Shown in pieces: positions 19,626 to 27,936 of a stretch of DNA of 64,000 nt; position 1 is the stretch's first letter, and each line of letters starts with the position of its first letter. Made by a program: the position numbers and the translations under genes. This stretch comes from Rhodanobacteraceae bacterium (GTDB lineage: Bacteria; Pseudomonadota; Gammaproteobacteria; Xanthomonadales; SZUA-5), in NCBI GenBank assembly GCA_016713135.1, contig JADJPR010000001.1, positions 372,001 through 436,000 of the forward strand. Direction: 5' to 3'. The notes below the pieces were generated by a model. It did no database searches, was not told the DNA's origin, and worked only from the letters and a program-made list of their open reading frames with translations.

Positions 19626-21472
19626 GCGCGGGCCCCGCGCAAGGCCGGTTCGCGGCGGCGGCACGGCTGGGCGCGCGCGGCGCCTGGTGGTGGCTGCCGC
19701 TGCTGTTGCTGGGCGCACTGGTGTGGCTGGCAAACGGCGTCAGTCCGACCTGGCGCGAGGTGCGCGAACTGGCGCTGCACGAGTGGCAGTCGACGCGCTG
19801 CGTGCCGGCCGCCGGAGAGGAATGGCGCCCGGCGGCGCTACCCTTCTGGGGCGTCGGCGACTGCTGGCTGCTGCGCACGCGCATCGACCGGCCAGGGCTG
19901 GAACTGGAAGGCTCAATGCTGGTGCTCGCTGGCGTGCATCAGGACGTCAGCGTGATCGTCAATGGCATCCAGGTGCGCAGCGCCGATCTGCACGGCGACC
20001 ATTCGCGATTGTCCGGCTTGCTCTGGCTGAGTCTTGCCGACGGCCTGCTGCGCCCGGGAAGCAACGAACTGCTGCTGGAGCTGCGCAGCGGCAGCGGCGC
20101 GTTGCCGCGAGTCAACCTGGGCAGCGCCCTGATTGGTCCGAGCCGTCTCATGCAGGACTTCCAGACACGCTACGAATGGCTGCATGCCGCCGGTGCCGGT
20201 GCCGTGTTGGTACTACTCGGCGGCATCCTGCTGTTCCTGGTGCCGATCTCGATCGCGCGCCCGCAGGAGGCGCTGTACCGCTGGTTCGCGTTGGCGTTGG
20301 TGGGCAGCGTGGTCTACGTGTCCAACTTCGCCGGCGACTGGCGACCGCTGGACTTCCTCGCCTGGGCGGCGGCCATCCACCTCGGCCTGGTGCTCGCCGC
20401 CTATGCGCTGGCACGTTGCTCGTGCGCGCTGCTGGCGACGCCGGTGCCGCGCTGGCCGCTGCTGCTGGCGGGCGCCGCGACACTGCTGGTGCTGCTCGAA
20501 GCCGTGTGGTGGCCGCGTGCCGGCACCTCGCTGATCTCGCTGACCTATCGCTTGCTGGTGCTGGCGCTGCTGGCCGGGCTGACCGGGTGGTGGTGGCGCC
20601 GGCGCCACGCAATGCACCGACCCGATGGCCGCTGGTTCGCCGCGGCGCTGGTGCTGTTGATGACGCTGGGGGTGCTCGACGTGCTGCGGCTGCTGCTGCG
20701 CGGCGTCTGGAGCACGCCCGGCTACCTGTTGCACTGGGGCATCCTGTACATCGCGCTGCTGCTGTTCGTGGTGCTGCTGCTGCGCATCCTCGACGGCCTG
20801 CGCCAGGCGGAGCGCGGGCGCGCCGAACTGGCCATCGAGCTGGCGCAGCGCAGCCGCGAACTCGAAGCCGAATTCGGCCGGCGCCGTGCGGCCGAGTCGG
20901 CGCGCATGCTCGCCGATGAGCGCGCGCGCATCATGCGCGACATGCACGACGGCGTGGGTGGCCAACTGGTCGCCCTGATCGGGCAGGTCCAGGGTCGTCA
21001 AGTGGACGCGGCGCAGCTGGCGCCGCAGTTGCGCAGCACGCTCGACGACCTGCGGCTGATGATCGATTCGCTGGACAGCGCCTGCGCCGATCTGTCGGTG
21101 GCGCTCGGCATGTTCCGTGCGCGCATGGAACCGATGCTCACGGGTCAGCCGGTGCGGGTCGCATGGCGCACCGCGCACCTGCCGGACCTGCCGCCGGCGT
21201 CGCCGGCGACCGTTCTGCATGTGCTGCGCATCCTGCAGGAGGCGCTGACCAACGCGCTCAAGCATGCGCAGGCGCGGCGCATCGAGATCGCAGCCGACTG
21301 GGATGGCGCCCGGCTGCGCATCGAGGTCACCGACGATGGCTACTGGCGCGAGGGCGGCAGTGGCCGCGGACTCGCCAGCATGCGCGCCCGCACCGCGGCG
21401 ATCGCTGGCAACCTCGACATCGCCCACGACGCAAACGGCACTCGGGTGACACTGGAATTGCCGCTGGGATGA
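19622..21472 (+). CDS. Membrane sensor histidine kinase, HisKA_3 type with 7TM sensor region
   Basis: A 616-residue kinase. Residues about 20-40 form a first membrane helix. Residues 41-165 form an extracytoplasmic domain that looks like the beta-rich sugar-binding-type module seen in 7TMR-DISM sensors. About seven hydrophobic helices follow (about 168-385), then a coiled coil (385-430). The dimerization motif RIMRDMHDGVGGQLVAL places the phospho-His at 442, as in NarX/DesK-type kinases that pair with LuxR-type regulators. The HATPase domain shows an N-box (LQEALTNALKHAQ) and a G-box (GSGRGLASMRAR). Start codon choice is fixed by the ATGA overlap with the regulator. The ligand is unknown; a carbohydrate or cell-surface signal is a guess from the fold class. 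Confidence 0.88.
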   Translation: MSAGPAQGRFAAAARLGARGAWWWLPLLLLGALVWLANGVSPTWREVRELALHEWQSTRCVPAAGEEWRPAALPFWGVGDCWLLRTRIDRPGLELEGSMLVLAGVHQDVSVIVNGIQVRSADLHGDHSRLSGLLWLSLADGLLRPGSNELLLELRSGSGALPRVNLGSALIGPSRLMQDFQTRYEWLHAAGAGAVLVLLGGILLFLVPISIARPQEALYRWFALALVGSVVYVSNFAGDWRPLDFLAWAAAIHLGLVLAAYALARCSCALLATPVPRWPLLLAGAATLLVLLEAVWWPRAGTSLISLTYRLLVLALLAGLTGWWWRRRHAMHRPDGRWFAAALVLLMTLGVLDVLRLLLRGVWSTPGYLLHWGILYIALLLFVVLLLRILDGLRQAERGRAELAIELAQRSRELEAEFGRRRAAESARMLADERARIMRDMHDGVGGQLVALIGQVQGRQVDAAQLAPQLRSTLDDLRLMIDSLDSACADLSVALGMFRARMEPMLTGQPVRVAWRTAHLPDLPPASPATVLHVLRILQEALTNALKHAQARRIEIAADWDGARLRIEVTDDGYWREGGSGRGLASMRARTAAIAGNLDIAHDANGTRVTLELPLG

Positions 21473-21498
21473 GCCGAGGCGCGAATCGCTCTATGTAG

Positions 21499-21527
21499 GC
21501 CGGGGTAGCGCGCAGCGCTTCCCCGGC
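21499..21527. terminator. REP-like stem-loop between convergent genes
   Basis: GCCGGGG-T-AGCGC-GCA-GCGCT-T-CCCCGGC forms a nearly perfect hairpin 27 bases after the kinase stop and before the convergent TPR gene. The surrounding GTAGGCCGGGGTAGCGC sequence resembles the widespread GTAGCCCGGG-type REP palindrome and is related to the inverted repeat at 63890-63972. There is no T-tract, so it is a REP-like, possibly bidirectional, terminator rather than a canonical intrinsic one. Confidence 0.5.
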
Positions 21528-21570
21528 AGAAAGGCGCCGCAGAGCCGCTGCGCGCCACCGCGGCCTGCAG

Positions 21571-23004
21571 TCACAATGCAGGCGCCGCATCCGACGGACA
21601 TTGCAGCAGTCGCGCGAGTGCTGGATCGTCGACTCGGCCAGCATCCAGACACGCGTCGAATGCGTCGAGCACCGCCAGTTGCACGTTGCCCGCGCGCAGC
21701 CGCGCGATTTCTGCGCGCAGCTCGTCGGCGAGCGCCGGATCGCTGCGCGCTGGCGGCAGCGCCCCGGCAAGGCCGAGATCGAGCAGCCACAGGTCGGCCT
21801 CCAGCGGTCGCGCCGGTGGCTGCGGCGGTGCCGGCATGCACTCATCGAGGCCGGCGGCGAGGCAGCAGTCCTCGCGCAGGCCACGCACCCAGTCCGGGTC
21901 GACCGCCGGCGGATCGCGGGTCAGCGCGGCGTGCACGGCGGCGTGCTCACCCCGATGCGCGCGCAACAGCGCGCTCACGTAGCTCTGCATCGGCGATGCC
22001 GCGGGCGTCGCCAGGAAGGCGTCGCAGGCCGCCTCGTCGCCGGCCAGGCAATGCGCCTCGCCGAGACTGATGCGCGCCGCCACCAGGCCCGGGTTGATCG
22101 TCGCGGCGCTTTCCAGCCAGGGCTGCGCAGCGCGCGGCTGACCGCCGTACAGCAGCGCATTGCCCAGCCACAACTGGATCGCGTCGTGCCCCGGCTCCAG
22201 CCGGTGCGCCTGCAGCAACTGCAGCTCGGCGCGCCGGTATTGCCCTCGCATCATGGACGCCAGACCACGCGCTGCGTGGGCGATGCCGTTGTCGGCATCC
22301 AGCGCCAGCGCCGCATCCACCGCGGCGGCCGCGCGCTCGAGTCCGGCTTCGAGCGGCTGCAGGCCGTACTCGGTGGAGAGCAGTTCCGTGATCGCCAGTT
22401 CGGCGTGGCCGTCGGCGAATTCCGGCTGTGCCCTTACCACCTCGCGCAGCAGTTCGCGCGCGCGTCCCACGCTGTCGCCGTTGCGCTGCTGCAGATGGCC
22501 GAGCGCCGCGAGCCAGGCGGCCATCGAGCGCTCGTCGAGCGTCGCGCCGGTGCGCGGTCGCGGCGCCGGACGCCGCAGTTGCAGCGCCACCCACCAGGCC
22601 ACCGCGTGCGACCAGTCGCGCGGCGCGTTGCGCGGATGGATGAAGGTCTCCTGGTAGCTGCGGGAGTCGGCGCAGTCGCGCAGCTCGGTCGCAGTGATGT
22701 CGCTGCCTTCGCTGTGGCGGCGCACGATGCGCAGCGTGTGGCTGGCACCGCGGAGCTCGCAACCGGCGGGATCGACGTGCACGCCGATGCCGCGCAGGGC
22801 CCGCAGCCGCAGCGCCATCAGCTCCAGCACGCCGCGCTGTTCGACATCCGGGCGTGCCTGCTCCGATCCCGGCGGCAGCAGCACCAGCAGCAGCGGCTCC
22901 CGCGGCTGCTCGCAGGCGCCGAGCGCGCACACGGCAAGGCCCGCCAGCAACCAGGCAAGGACACGCTGGCCAGCGCGGCTCACCGCTCGCGCCCCGCGGC
23001 ACAA
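21571..23004 (-). CDS. TPR-containing lipoprotein of unknown function
   Basis: A 477-residue protein with a type II signal sequence: hydrophobic stretch VLAWLLAGLAVCALG and lipobox ALGAC, giving a lipid-anchored Cys near residue 30. The N-terminal half (about 35-150) has no family I recognise. The middle (about 165-330) shows helical repeats of tetratricopeptide character, for example ADNGIAHAARGLASMMRGQY and HDAIQLWLGNALLYGGQPRA, typical of protein-interaction scaffolds. The start overlaps the stop of the upstream minus-strand gene by 25 bases, so the two are probably one operon. A periplasmic or outer-membrane assembly role is inference. Confidence 0.75.
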   Translation of the reverse strand: MCRGARAVSRAGQRVLAWLLAGLAVCALGACEQPREPLLLVLLPPGSEQARPDVEQRGVLELMALRLRALRGIGVHVDPAGCELRGASHTLRIVRRHSEGSDITATELRDCADSRSYQETFIHPRNAPRDWSHAVAWWVALQLRRPAPRPRTGATLDERSMAAWLAALGHLQQRNGDSVGRARELLREVVRAQPEFADGHAELAITELLSTEYGLQPLEAGLERAAAAVDAALALDADNGIAHAARGLASMMRGQYRRAELQLLQAHRLEPGHDAIQLWLGNALLYGGQPRAAQPWLESAATINPGLVAARISLGEAHCLAGDEAACDAFLATPAASPMQSYVSALLRAHRGEHAAVHAALTRDPPAVDPDWVRGLREDCCLAAGLDECMPAPPQPPARPLEADLWLLDLGLAGALPPARSDPALADELRAEIARLRAGNVQLAVLDAFDACLDAGRVDDPALARLLQCPSDAAPAL

Positions 23005-24032
23005 TCCGCCGCCAGTCGGTCCAGCTGCGCCGCCAGGCGCGCTGCCGGCCGGGAGTCATCCAGCGCCACCCGCAGGCGATCGAGCGTCGCCCGGTCGGCG
23101 TCGTCCAGCGGCGAGTCCGCGCACAGGCGGGCCACGCCGTGTTCGTCGAGCGCTTCGAACAGCCGCGACGGGCACGCGAGCGCCCCGCCTGACAGCGGCT
23201 GCGACGCCGGCAGGACCACGCCGCAGGCCTCCAGCGCGTGCGCCAGCTGGCCCGGCGCGGCGCGATCAAATGCCAGTTCCACGTTGACCTGGTCGCTGCC
23301 ATGGGGCGCCCTACGACGGCGCTCGAGTTCGCGCTCGAAGGCCGCGCGGGTGGCCGCGTCGAGCGGCTTTGCGCGCAGCGTCGCCTCGGCCTTCGCCGCG
23401 GTAGCCACCAGCGCCTGGTCGTGAACGGCCAGCAGTGACTCCAGTTCCCGCGCGCAGTAGAGGTCGTCGCGGCAATCGGCCAATGCCGCGTCGAAGTCGT
23501 TGGCACCATGGCGGGCAAAAGCGGCGATGCCGTCGATCTGGCCGGCAATTCCAGGGCTCTCCGCGCGCAGTTCATCGGCGAAGCGGGCGATCGCGAGCCA
23601 GTCGTCGGCGTTGGGCGGCGGCGCCGTGCGCAGCAGGTTCACGGTCTCGTAGGCGATCGCGGTGCGCGCGGGCCGGTCGTGCCGCGCCAGGTCGAGTCCC
23701 GCCAGCGCCGCGCCCCAACCGCCGGGCTGGACGCCGTAGAGCGGGTCGATGCTCGCCTGCATCGCGCGCGCCGCCTGCATCGCACGCTGCTGCTTCAGGT
23801 ACTGCTGGGTGAACCAGAGCCCGCCGAGCGCAAGGTAGGCGCCGAGCACCCAGGCCCCGCCGAGGAGGGCCCGGCGCCAGCGCCGAGCCTGTTCGCGTCG
23901 CGTGCTCCAGCCCACGATCATGCCGACGATCACCGGCGCCAGTACCAGCGCCAGGGCTGCGGCGCCGATCAGGATCGCCGCCTCATCGCTGATCCAACGG
24001 CCGCCGAAGCTGCAGCTGCCCATGGGCTTCAC
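22980..24032 (-). CDS. Hypothetical membrane protein, partner of TPR lipoprotein
   Basis: A 350-residue protein that I do not recognise. Two N-terminal membrane helices are clear (about residues 18-42, AAILIGAAALALVLAPVIVG, and 55-78, ALLGGAWVLGAYLALGGLWF), followed by a mostly helical soluble region with paired cysteines (CRDDLYCARE, LEACGVVL, GGALACPS, RLCADSP), which would suit an extracytoplasmic domain with disulphides. It overlaps the downstream TPR lipoprotein gene and is divergent from proS with a 78-base gap that must hold both promoters. Confidence 0.65.
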   Translation of the reverse strand: MKPMGSCSFGGRWISDEAAILIGAAALALVLAPVIVGMIVGWSTRREQARRWRRALLGGAWVLGAYLALGGLWFTQQYLKQQRAMQAARAMQASIDPLYGVQPGGWGAALAGLDLARHDRPARTAIAYETVNLLRTAPPPNADDWLAIARFADELRAESPGIAGQIDGIAAFARHGANDFDAALADCRDDLYCARELESLLAVHDQALVATAAKAEATLRAKPLDAATRAAFERELERRRRAPHGSDQVNVELAFDRAAPGQLAHALEACGVVLPASQPLSGGALACPSRLFEALDEHGVARLCADSPLDDADRATLDRLRVALDDSRPAARLAAQLDRLAADCAAGRER

Positions 24033-24075
24033 TCCCGCCTGTGCGCGGGCATCGTGGCAGGTGCGCCCGGCGCGC

Positions 24076-24081
24076 TAGAAT
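24076..24081 (+). promoter_or_regulatory. Probable -10 box of proS
   Basis: TAGAAT in the context CGCGCTAGAATCGCGCG, 29 bases before the proS ATG and inside the 78-base divergent gap. The same TAGAAT context precedes tmk at 40521. No convincing -35 box is visible at the usual distance. Confidence 0.4.
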
Positions 24082-24110
24082 CGCGCGCTTTGCTCCCGGG
24101 GCAGACGCTC

Positions 24111-25826
24111 ATGCGCATCTCGAACTTCCATCTCAGCACGGTCAAGGAAACGCCGGCCGACGCTGATGTCGTCAGCCAGCAACTGATGCTGCGCGCCGGC
24201 ATGATCCGCAAACTGGCGGCCGGCATCTACACCTGGACGCCGCTCGGCCTGCGCGCGCTGCGCAAGGTGGAGGCGATCGTGCGCGAGGAGATGAACCGCG
24301 CCGGTGCGCTGGAACTGCTGATGCCGTCGATCCAGCCGCGCGAGCTGTGGGAAGAGACCGAGCGCTGGGCCAAGTTCGGCGGCCAGCTGCTGAAGATCAA
24401 GGACCGCAAGGACGGCGAGTTCTGCTACGGCCCCACGCACGAGGAAGTGATCACCGACTTCGCGCGCAACGAGTTGCGCAGCTACAAGCAGCTGCCGATC
24501 AACTTCTACCAGATCCAGACCAAGTTCCGTGACGAGATCCGCCCGCGCTTCGGCGTGATGCGCGCGCGCGAGTTCCTGATGAAGGACGCCTACTCCTTCC
24601 ATCTGGACACCGAGTGCATGCAGCGCGAGTACCAGAACATGTACGACGCCTACACCCGGATCTTCACCCGCCTGGGCCTGAAGTTCCGCGCGGTGGCGGC
24701 CGACACCGGCGCAATCGGCGGCAGCGGGTCGCACGAATTCCATGTGCTGGCGGATTCGGGCGAGGACGCGATCGCCTTCACCAGCGAGGGTAACTACGCG
24801 GCGAATGTGGAACTGGCCGAGGCCGCCGCGCCCGCCGCGCCGCGCGCCGCGCCGGCCGAGGCGCTGGAGAAGGTCGCCACGCCGACCCAGAAGACCTGCG
24901 AAGAAGTGGCCGAGCTGCTCGGCCTGCCGCTGGCGCGCACGGTCAAGTCCTTCGCCGTGGTGGGCGAACAGGGCTTCGTGCTGGTGCTGGTGCGCGGCGA
25001 CCACATGGTCAACGAGATCAAGCTGCAGAAGGTCGCCGGCCTGGCCGATTTCCGTCTGGCAACGGAGGCCGAGATCGTGGAACACCTGGGCTCGGTGCCG
25101 GGCTTCATCGGCCCGGTCGCGCCGGCCAAGGCGATCACCGTGGTCGCCGACCGCACCGTCGCGGCGATGAGCGATTTCGTGGTCGGCGCCAACCAGGCGG
25201 GCTTCCACACCCGCGGCGTCAACTGGGGCCGCGACCTGCCCGAGCCGGACGTGGTGGCGGACGTGCGCAATGTGGTCGAGGGCGAAGCGGCTCCGAACGG
25301 TGCCGGCACCTGGTCGATCGCGCGGGGTATCGAGGTCGGCCATGTGTTCCAGCTCGGCCAGAAGTACGCCGAGGCGATGGGCGCGCAGGTGCTCGACGAG
25401 AACGGCAAGGCGCGCACCATGTACATGGGCTGCTACGGGATCGGCGTCAGCCGCATCGTCGCCGCGGCGATTGAACAGAACCACGACGCCAGCGGCATCA
25501 TCTGGCCGGAAGCCATCGCGCCCTTCCACATCGCCGTGCTGCCGCTCGGCATGGACCGCAGCGAGCGCGTGCGCGAGGCGGCCGAGAAGCTCTACGCCGA
25601 ACTCACTGCCGCCGGCCTCGACGTGCTGCTCGACGACCGCAAGGGCGTGCGCCCGGGCGCGATGTTCGCCGACCAGGAACTGATCGGCATCCCGCACCGC
25701 GTGGTGGTCTCCGACCGCGGCCTGGAAGCCGGGCAGTACGAGTACCGCTCGCGCCGCGCCAGCGCGAACGAGATGAAGCCGGTGGACGGTTTTGTCGAAT
25801 GGGTCGTCGGGGCGATTCGGGGCTGA
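24111..25826 (+). CDS. proS: Prolyl-tRNA synthetase
   Basis: Class II aminoacyl-tRNA synthetase that charges tRNA-Pro in the cytoplasm. The 571-residue length matches the bacterial-type enzyme. Motif 1 lies around LRKVEAIVREEMNRAGALEL and motif 2 around FRDEIRPRFGVMRAREFLMK. The editing (INS/YbaK-like) domain occupies about residues 225-395 (GDHMVNEIKLQKVAGL, GFIGPV). Motif 3 is GCYGIGVSRIVAAAIEQ and the anticodon-binding domain is C-terminal (DVLLDDRKGVRPG). The start ATG gives the conserved MRISNF N-terminus. The 3' end overlaps the next small gene by 28 bases. A single-copy housekeeping gene, intact here. Confidence 0.98.
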   Translation: MRISNFHLSTVKETPADADVVSQQLMLRAGMIRKLAAGIYTWTPLGLRALRKVEAIVREEMNRAGALELLMPSIQPRELWEETERWAKFGGQLLKIKDRKDGEFCYGPTHEEVITDFARNELRSYKQLPINFYQIQTKFRDEIRPRFGVMRAREFLMKDAYSFHLDTECMQREYQNMYDAYTRIFTRLGLKFRAVAADTGAIGGSGSHEFHVLADSGEDAIAFTSEGNYAANVELAEAAAPAAPRAAPAEALEKVATPTQKTCEEVAELLGLPLARTVKSFAVVGEQGFVLVLVRGDHMVNEIKLQKVAGLADFRLATEAEIVEHLGSVPGFIGPVAPAKAITVVADRTVAAMSDFVVGANQAGFHTRGVNWGRDLPEPDVVADVRNVVEGEAAPNGAGTWSIARGIEVGHVFQLGQKYAEAMGAQVLDENGKARTMYMGCYGIGVSRIVAAAIEQNHDASGIIWPEAIAPFHIAVLPLGMDRSERVREAAEKLYAELTAAGLDVLLDDRKGVRPGAMFADQELIGIPHRVVVSDRGLEAGQYEYRSRRASANEMKPVDGFVEWVVGAIRG

Positions 25827-26146
25827 AGGCGCGCTCCGTGCGGGTGCGCCGCCAGGGCGTAGTCGACCAGGGGCCGCCCGATCAACAAGGCGTGCCCCGC
25901 TATCGCTACGATTTCGAGTTGTTCCACTTCAGCGACCGCGGGCGGACGCTGGTTGCGCGCAGCTACGCGGACACCCCCGGGCGCGCCTGCTTCCTTCACC
26001 TTGCCGAGGGGGCTGCGCAGCGACGCCTGACGCCGGCAGACCTGGAGGACCCGTTGCTGCTCTCGGCGGTCGCCTGGCTTCGGTCGTCCGGTCGCTGCGA
26101 ACTCGCCTGGCTGGCCTGCGACGGCTACCGCAACATCGCGACCTGA
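25799..26146 (+). CDS. Small hypothetical protein overlapping proS
   Basis: A 115-residue protein that I cannot assign. It begins inside the last codons of proS in another frame and continues 320 bases beyond it, so it is not merely a shadow. The body (YRYDFELFHFSDRGRTLVAR through LAWLACDGYRNIAT) has normal amino-acid composition, no signal peptide and no membrane helix. The overlap suggests translation coupled to proS. The first 20 residues are Arg-rich and may be over-called; a later non-ATG start is possible. Confidence 0.6.
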   Translation: MGRRGDSGLKARSVRVRRQGVVDQGPPDQQGVPRYRYDFELFHFSDRGRTLVARSYADTPGRACFLHLAEGAAQRRLTPADLEDPLLLSAVAWLRSSGRCELAWLACDGYRNIAT

Positions 26147-26225
26147 TCATCGATTCGGTAGGGCCCCTGTGCGATGGCGCGGTCCGATCGCGAAGGCCGC
26201 TATTGCGCCGCAACACGCACAACAT

Positions 26226-26254
26226 TTGACGCAGGACAAACGAACCGCTAGATG
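26226..26254 (+). promoter_or_regulatory. Candidate sigma-70 promoter of the first POT transporter
   Basis: TTGACG (26226-26231), a 17-base spacer and TAGATG (26249-26254), 60 bases before the transporter ATG. Both hexamers match the consensus at four or five positions with ideal spacing. This is the best -35/-10 pair I found in the window apart from the hppD -10 box. Confidence 0.5.
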
Positions 26255-26314
26255 TTCGCGGCTCGTTGCGGGCGCCCGTGCGCTCGCACCAACCCTTCAC
26301 CCTGGAGATTCGCG

Positions 26315-27824
26315 ATGAGTGGAAAAGACAACCACGACTGGACGCCACCACCGCCGGGCGAATTCCTCGGTCACCCGAACGCGCTGTGGAATCTGTTCGG
26401 TACCGAGTTCTGGGAACGCTTCATGTACTACGGCATGCGCGCGATGCTCGCGGTGCATGTCGCCGCGGCCTTCTTCGCCCACCTGGGCGACGGCGCGCGG
26501 GCCGAGGCCAGCCTGACCTACGGCGGCTTCACCTCGCTGGTCTACATGACCGGCATCCTCGGCGGCTACGTCGCCGACCGCATGCTCGGCTACCAGCGCT
26601 CGATCATGCTCGGCGGGGTGCTGATGGCGATCGGCATGGTCCTGTTGATGGCGCCGGACCTCAATTCCTTCCTGATCGGCCTGGCCGTGCTGATCGTCGG
26701 CAACGGCCTGTTCAAGCCGAACATCTCGACCATGGTCGGCAAGCTGTACAAACCCGGCGACGCGCGCCGCGACTCCGGGCTTCACCATCTTCTACATGGG
26801 CATCAATGCCGGTGCGCTGGTGGCGCCGTTCATTTGCGCCTCGATGATCGGCCAGAAGTACGGTTACCGCTGGGGCTTCTTCGCCGCCGGCATGGGCATG
26901 ATCATCGGTCTGATCGTGTTCCAGGTGGTCAAGCACTGGCTGGGCCACATCGGCACTGCGCCGAAGGATCGCAACGGCCCGAAGACGATGCTCCAGGTGG
27001 TCATCGGCGCGGCGCTGCTGGTGATCCCGGTGTTCTTCCTGCTGTCCAAGAGCGATGTGCTCGGCGTGCTGCTGATCGCGATGATGCTCGGCCTGGTGGG
27101 CTACTTCATCTGGAGCGGCATCCAGAGCGGGTCGAAGGAGCAGTTGCACCGCTACATCGCGATGCTGATCCTGTTCCTCGCCAACATCCTGTTCTGGGCG
27201 CTTTTCGAGCAGGCGGGTTCCTCGCTGAACTTCCTGGCGCAGGACTATGTGCGCATGCCGGACGTGTCGATCTTCGGCTGGACGCCGACCTTCGAAGTGT
27301 TCCAGTCGGTCAACCCGATCTTCATCATCCTGCTGGCGCCACTGTTCGCCGCGATGTGGCCGGCGCTGGATGGCAAGGACCTGAACCCGTCGATCCCGCG
27401 CAAGTTCGCCTACGGTCTGGCCGGCGCGGCGCTCGGCTTCTATGTACTGGTCTTTGCGATCAACAACATGGCCGAAGCCGATGGCCGCATTTCCTGGATC
27501 TGGCTGACACTGACCTACCTCATCCACACGATGGGCGAGCTGTGCCTGTCGCCGATCGGCCTCGCCATGGTCACCAAGCTGGCGCGCCCGCAGGAAACCG
27601 GCCTGGCCATGGGCGGCTGGTTCCTGTCGATCGCGATGGCCAACTTCGTGGCCGGCCGAATCGCCGCAATCGCCTCCGGCGGCGGCGCGCACGACCAGGC
27701 CGCGGGCTCGCTGCTGCAGTACGCCAGCGTGTTCAACCAGCTGTTCCTGATCGGCATCGTCATCGCGGTGGCCTTCTTCCTCGCCGCGCCGCTGATCAAC
27801 CGGCTGATGCATGGCGTGAAGTAA
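26315..27824 (+). pseudogene. POT-family proton/oligopeptide symporter 1, interrupted by a 1-base frameshift
   Basis: Inner-membrane proton-coupled di/tripeptide transporter (PTR2/POT family, 12-14 helices). The signature ExxERFxYY appears as EFWERFMYYGMRA near the N-terminus, and GNGLFKPNISTMVGKLY is a second POT motif. After DARRDSG the frame breaks in the GGG at about 26777-26780; with one G fewer it continues FTIFYMGINAGALVAPFICA in the next frame through to 27824. The paralogue just downstream has the intact sequence at this position (DSGFTIFYMGINAGA). Repaired, the protein is about 502 residues and ends RLMHGVK, like its neighbour. The break sits in a short G run and is probably a sequence error; otherwise the gene is dead. 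Confidence 0.85.
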
Positions 27825-27827
27825 GAC

Positions 27828-27914
27828 GGTGTGGGTTGCTGGTGCGGGTGTTGGAGCGCTTCGCTCCGACACCCCGCCAGCCGTTGTCCAACACCAGCAA
27901 CCAACACCAACACT
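27828..27914. repeat. Two-armed heptamer-type inverted repeat (POT1-POT2 gap)
   Basis: Left arm 27828-27855 (GTGTGGGTTGCTGGTGCGGG and so on) and right arm 27887-27914, whose reverse complement is GTGTTGGTGTTGGTTGCTGG and so on. The arms are built from imperfect GGTGTTG/GGTTGCT units and could pair as one long stem. A small perfect hairpin GGAGCGCTTCGCTCC (27853-27867) lies at the inner edge of the left arm. First, leftmost member of the family described in the findings. Confidence 0.75.
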
Positions 27915-27936
27915 CGCCATTATCGGAGCGTCAAGG

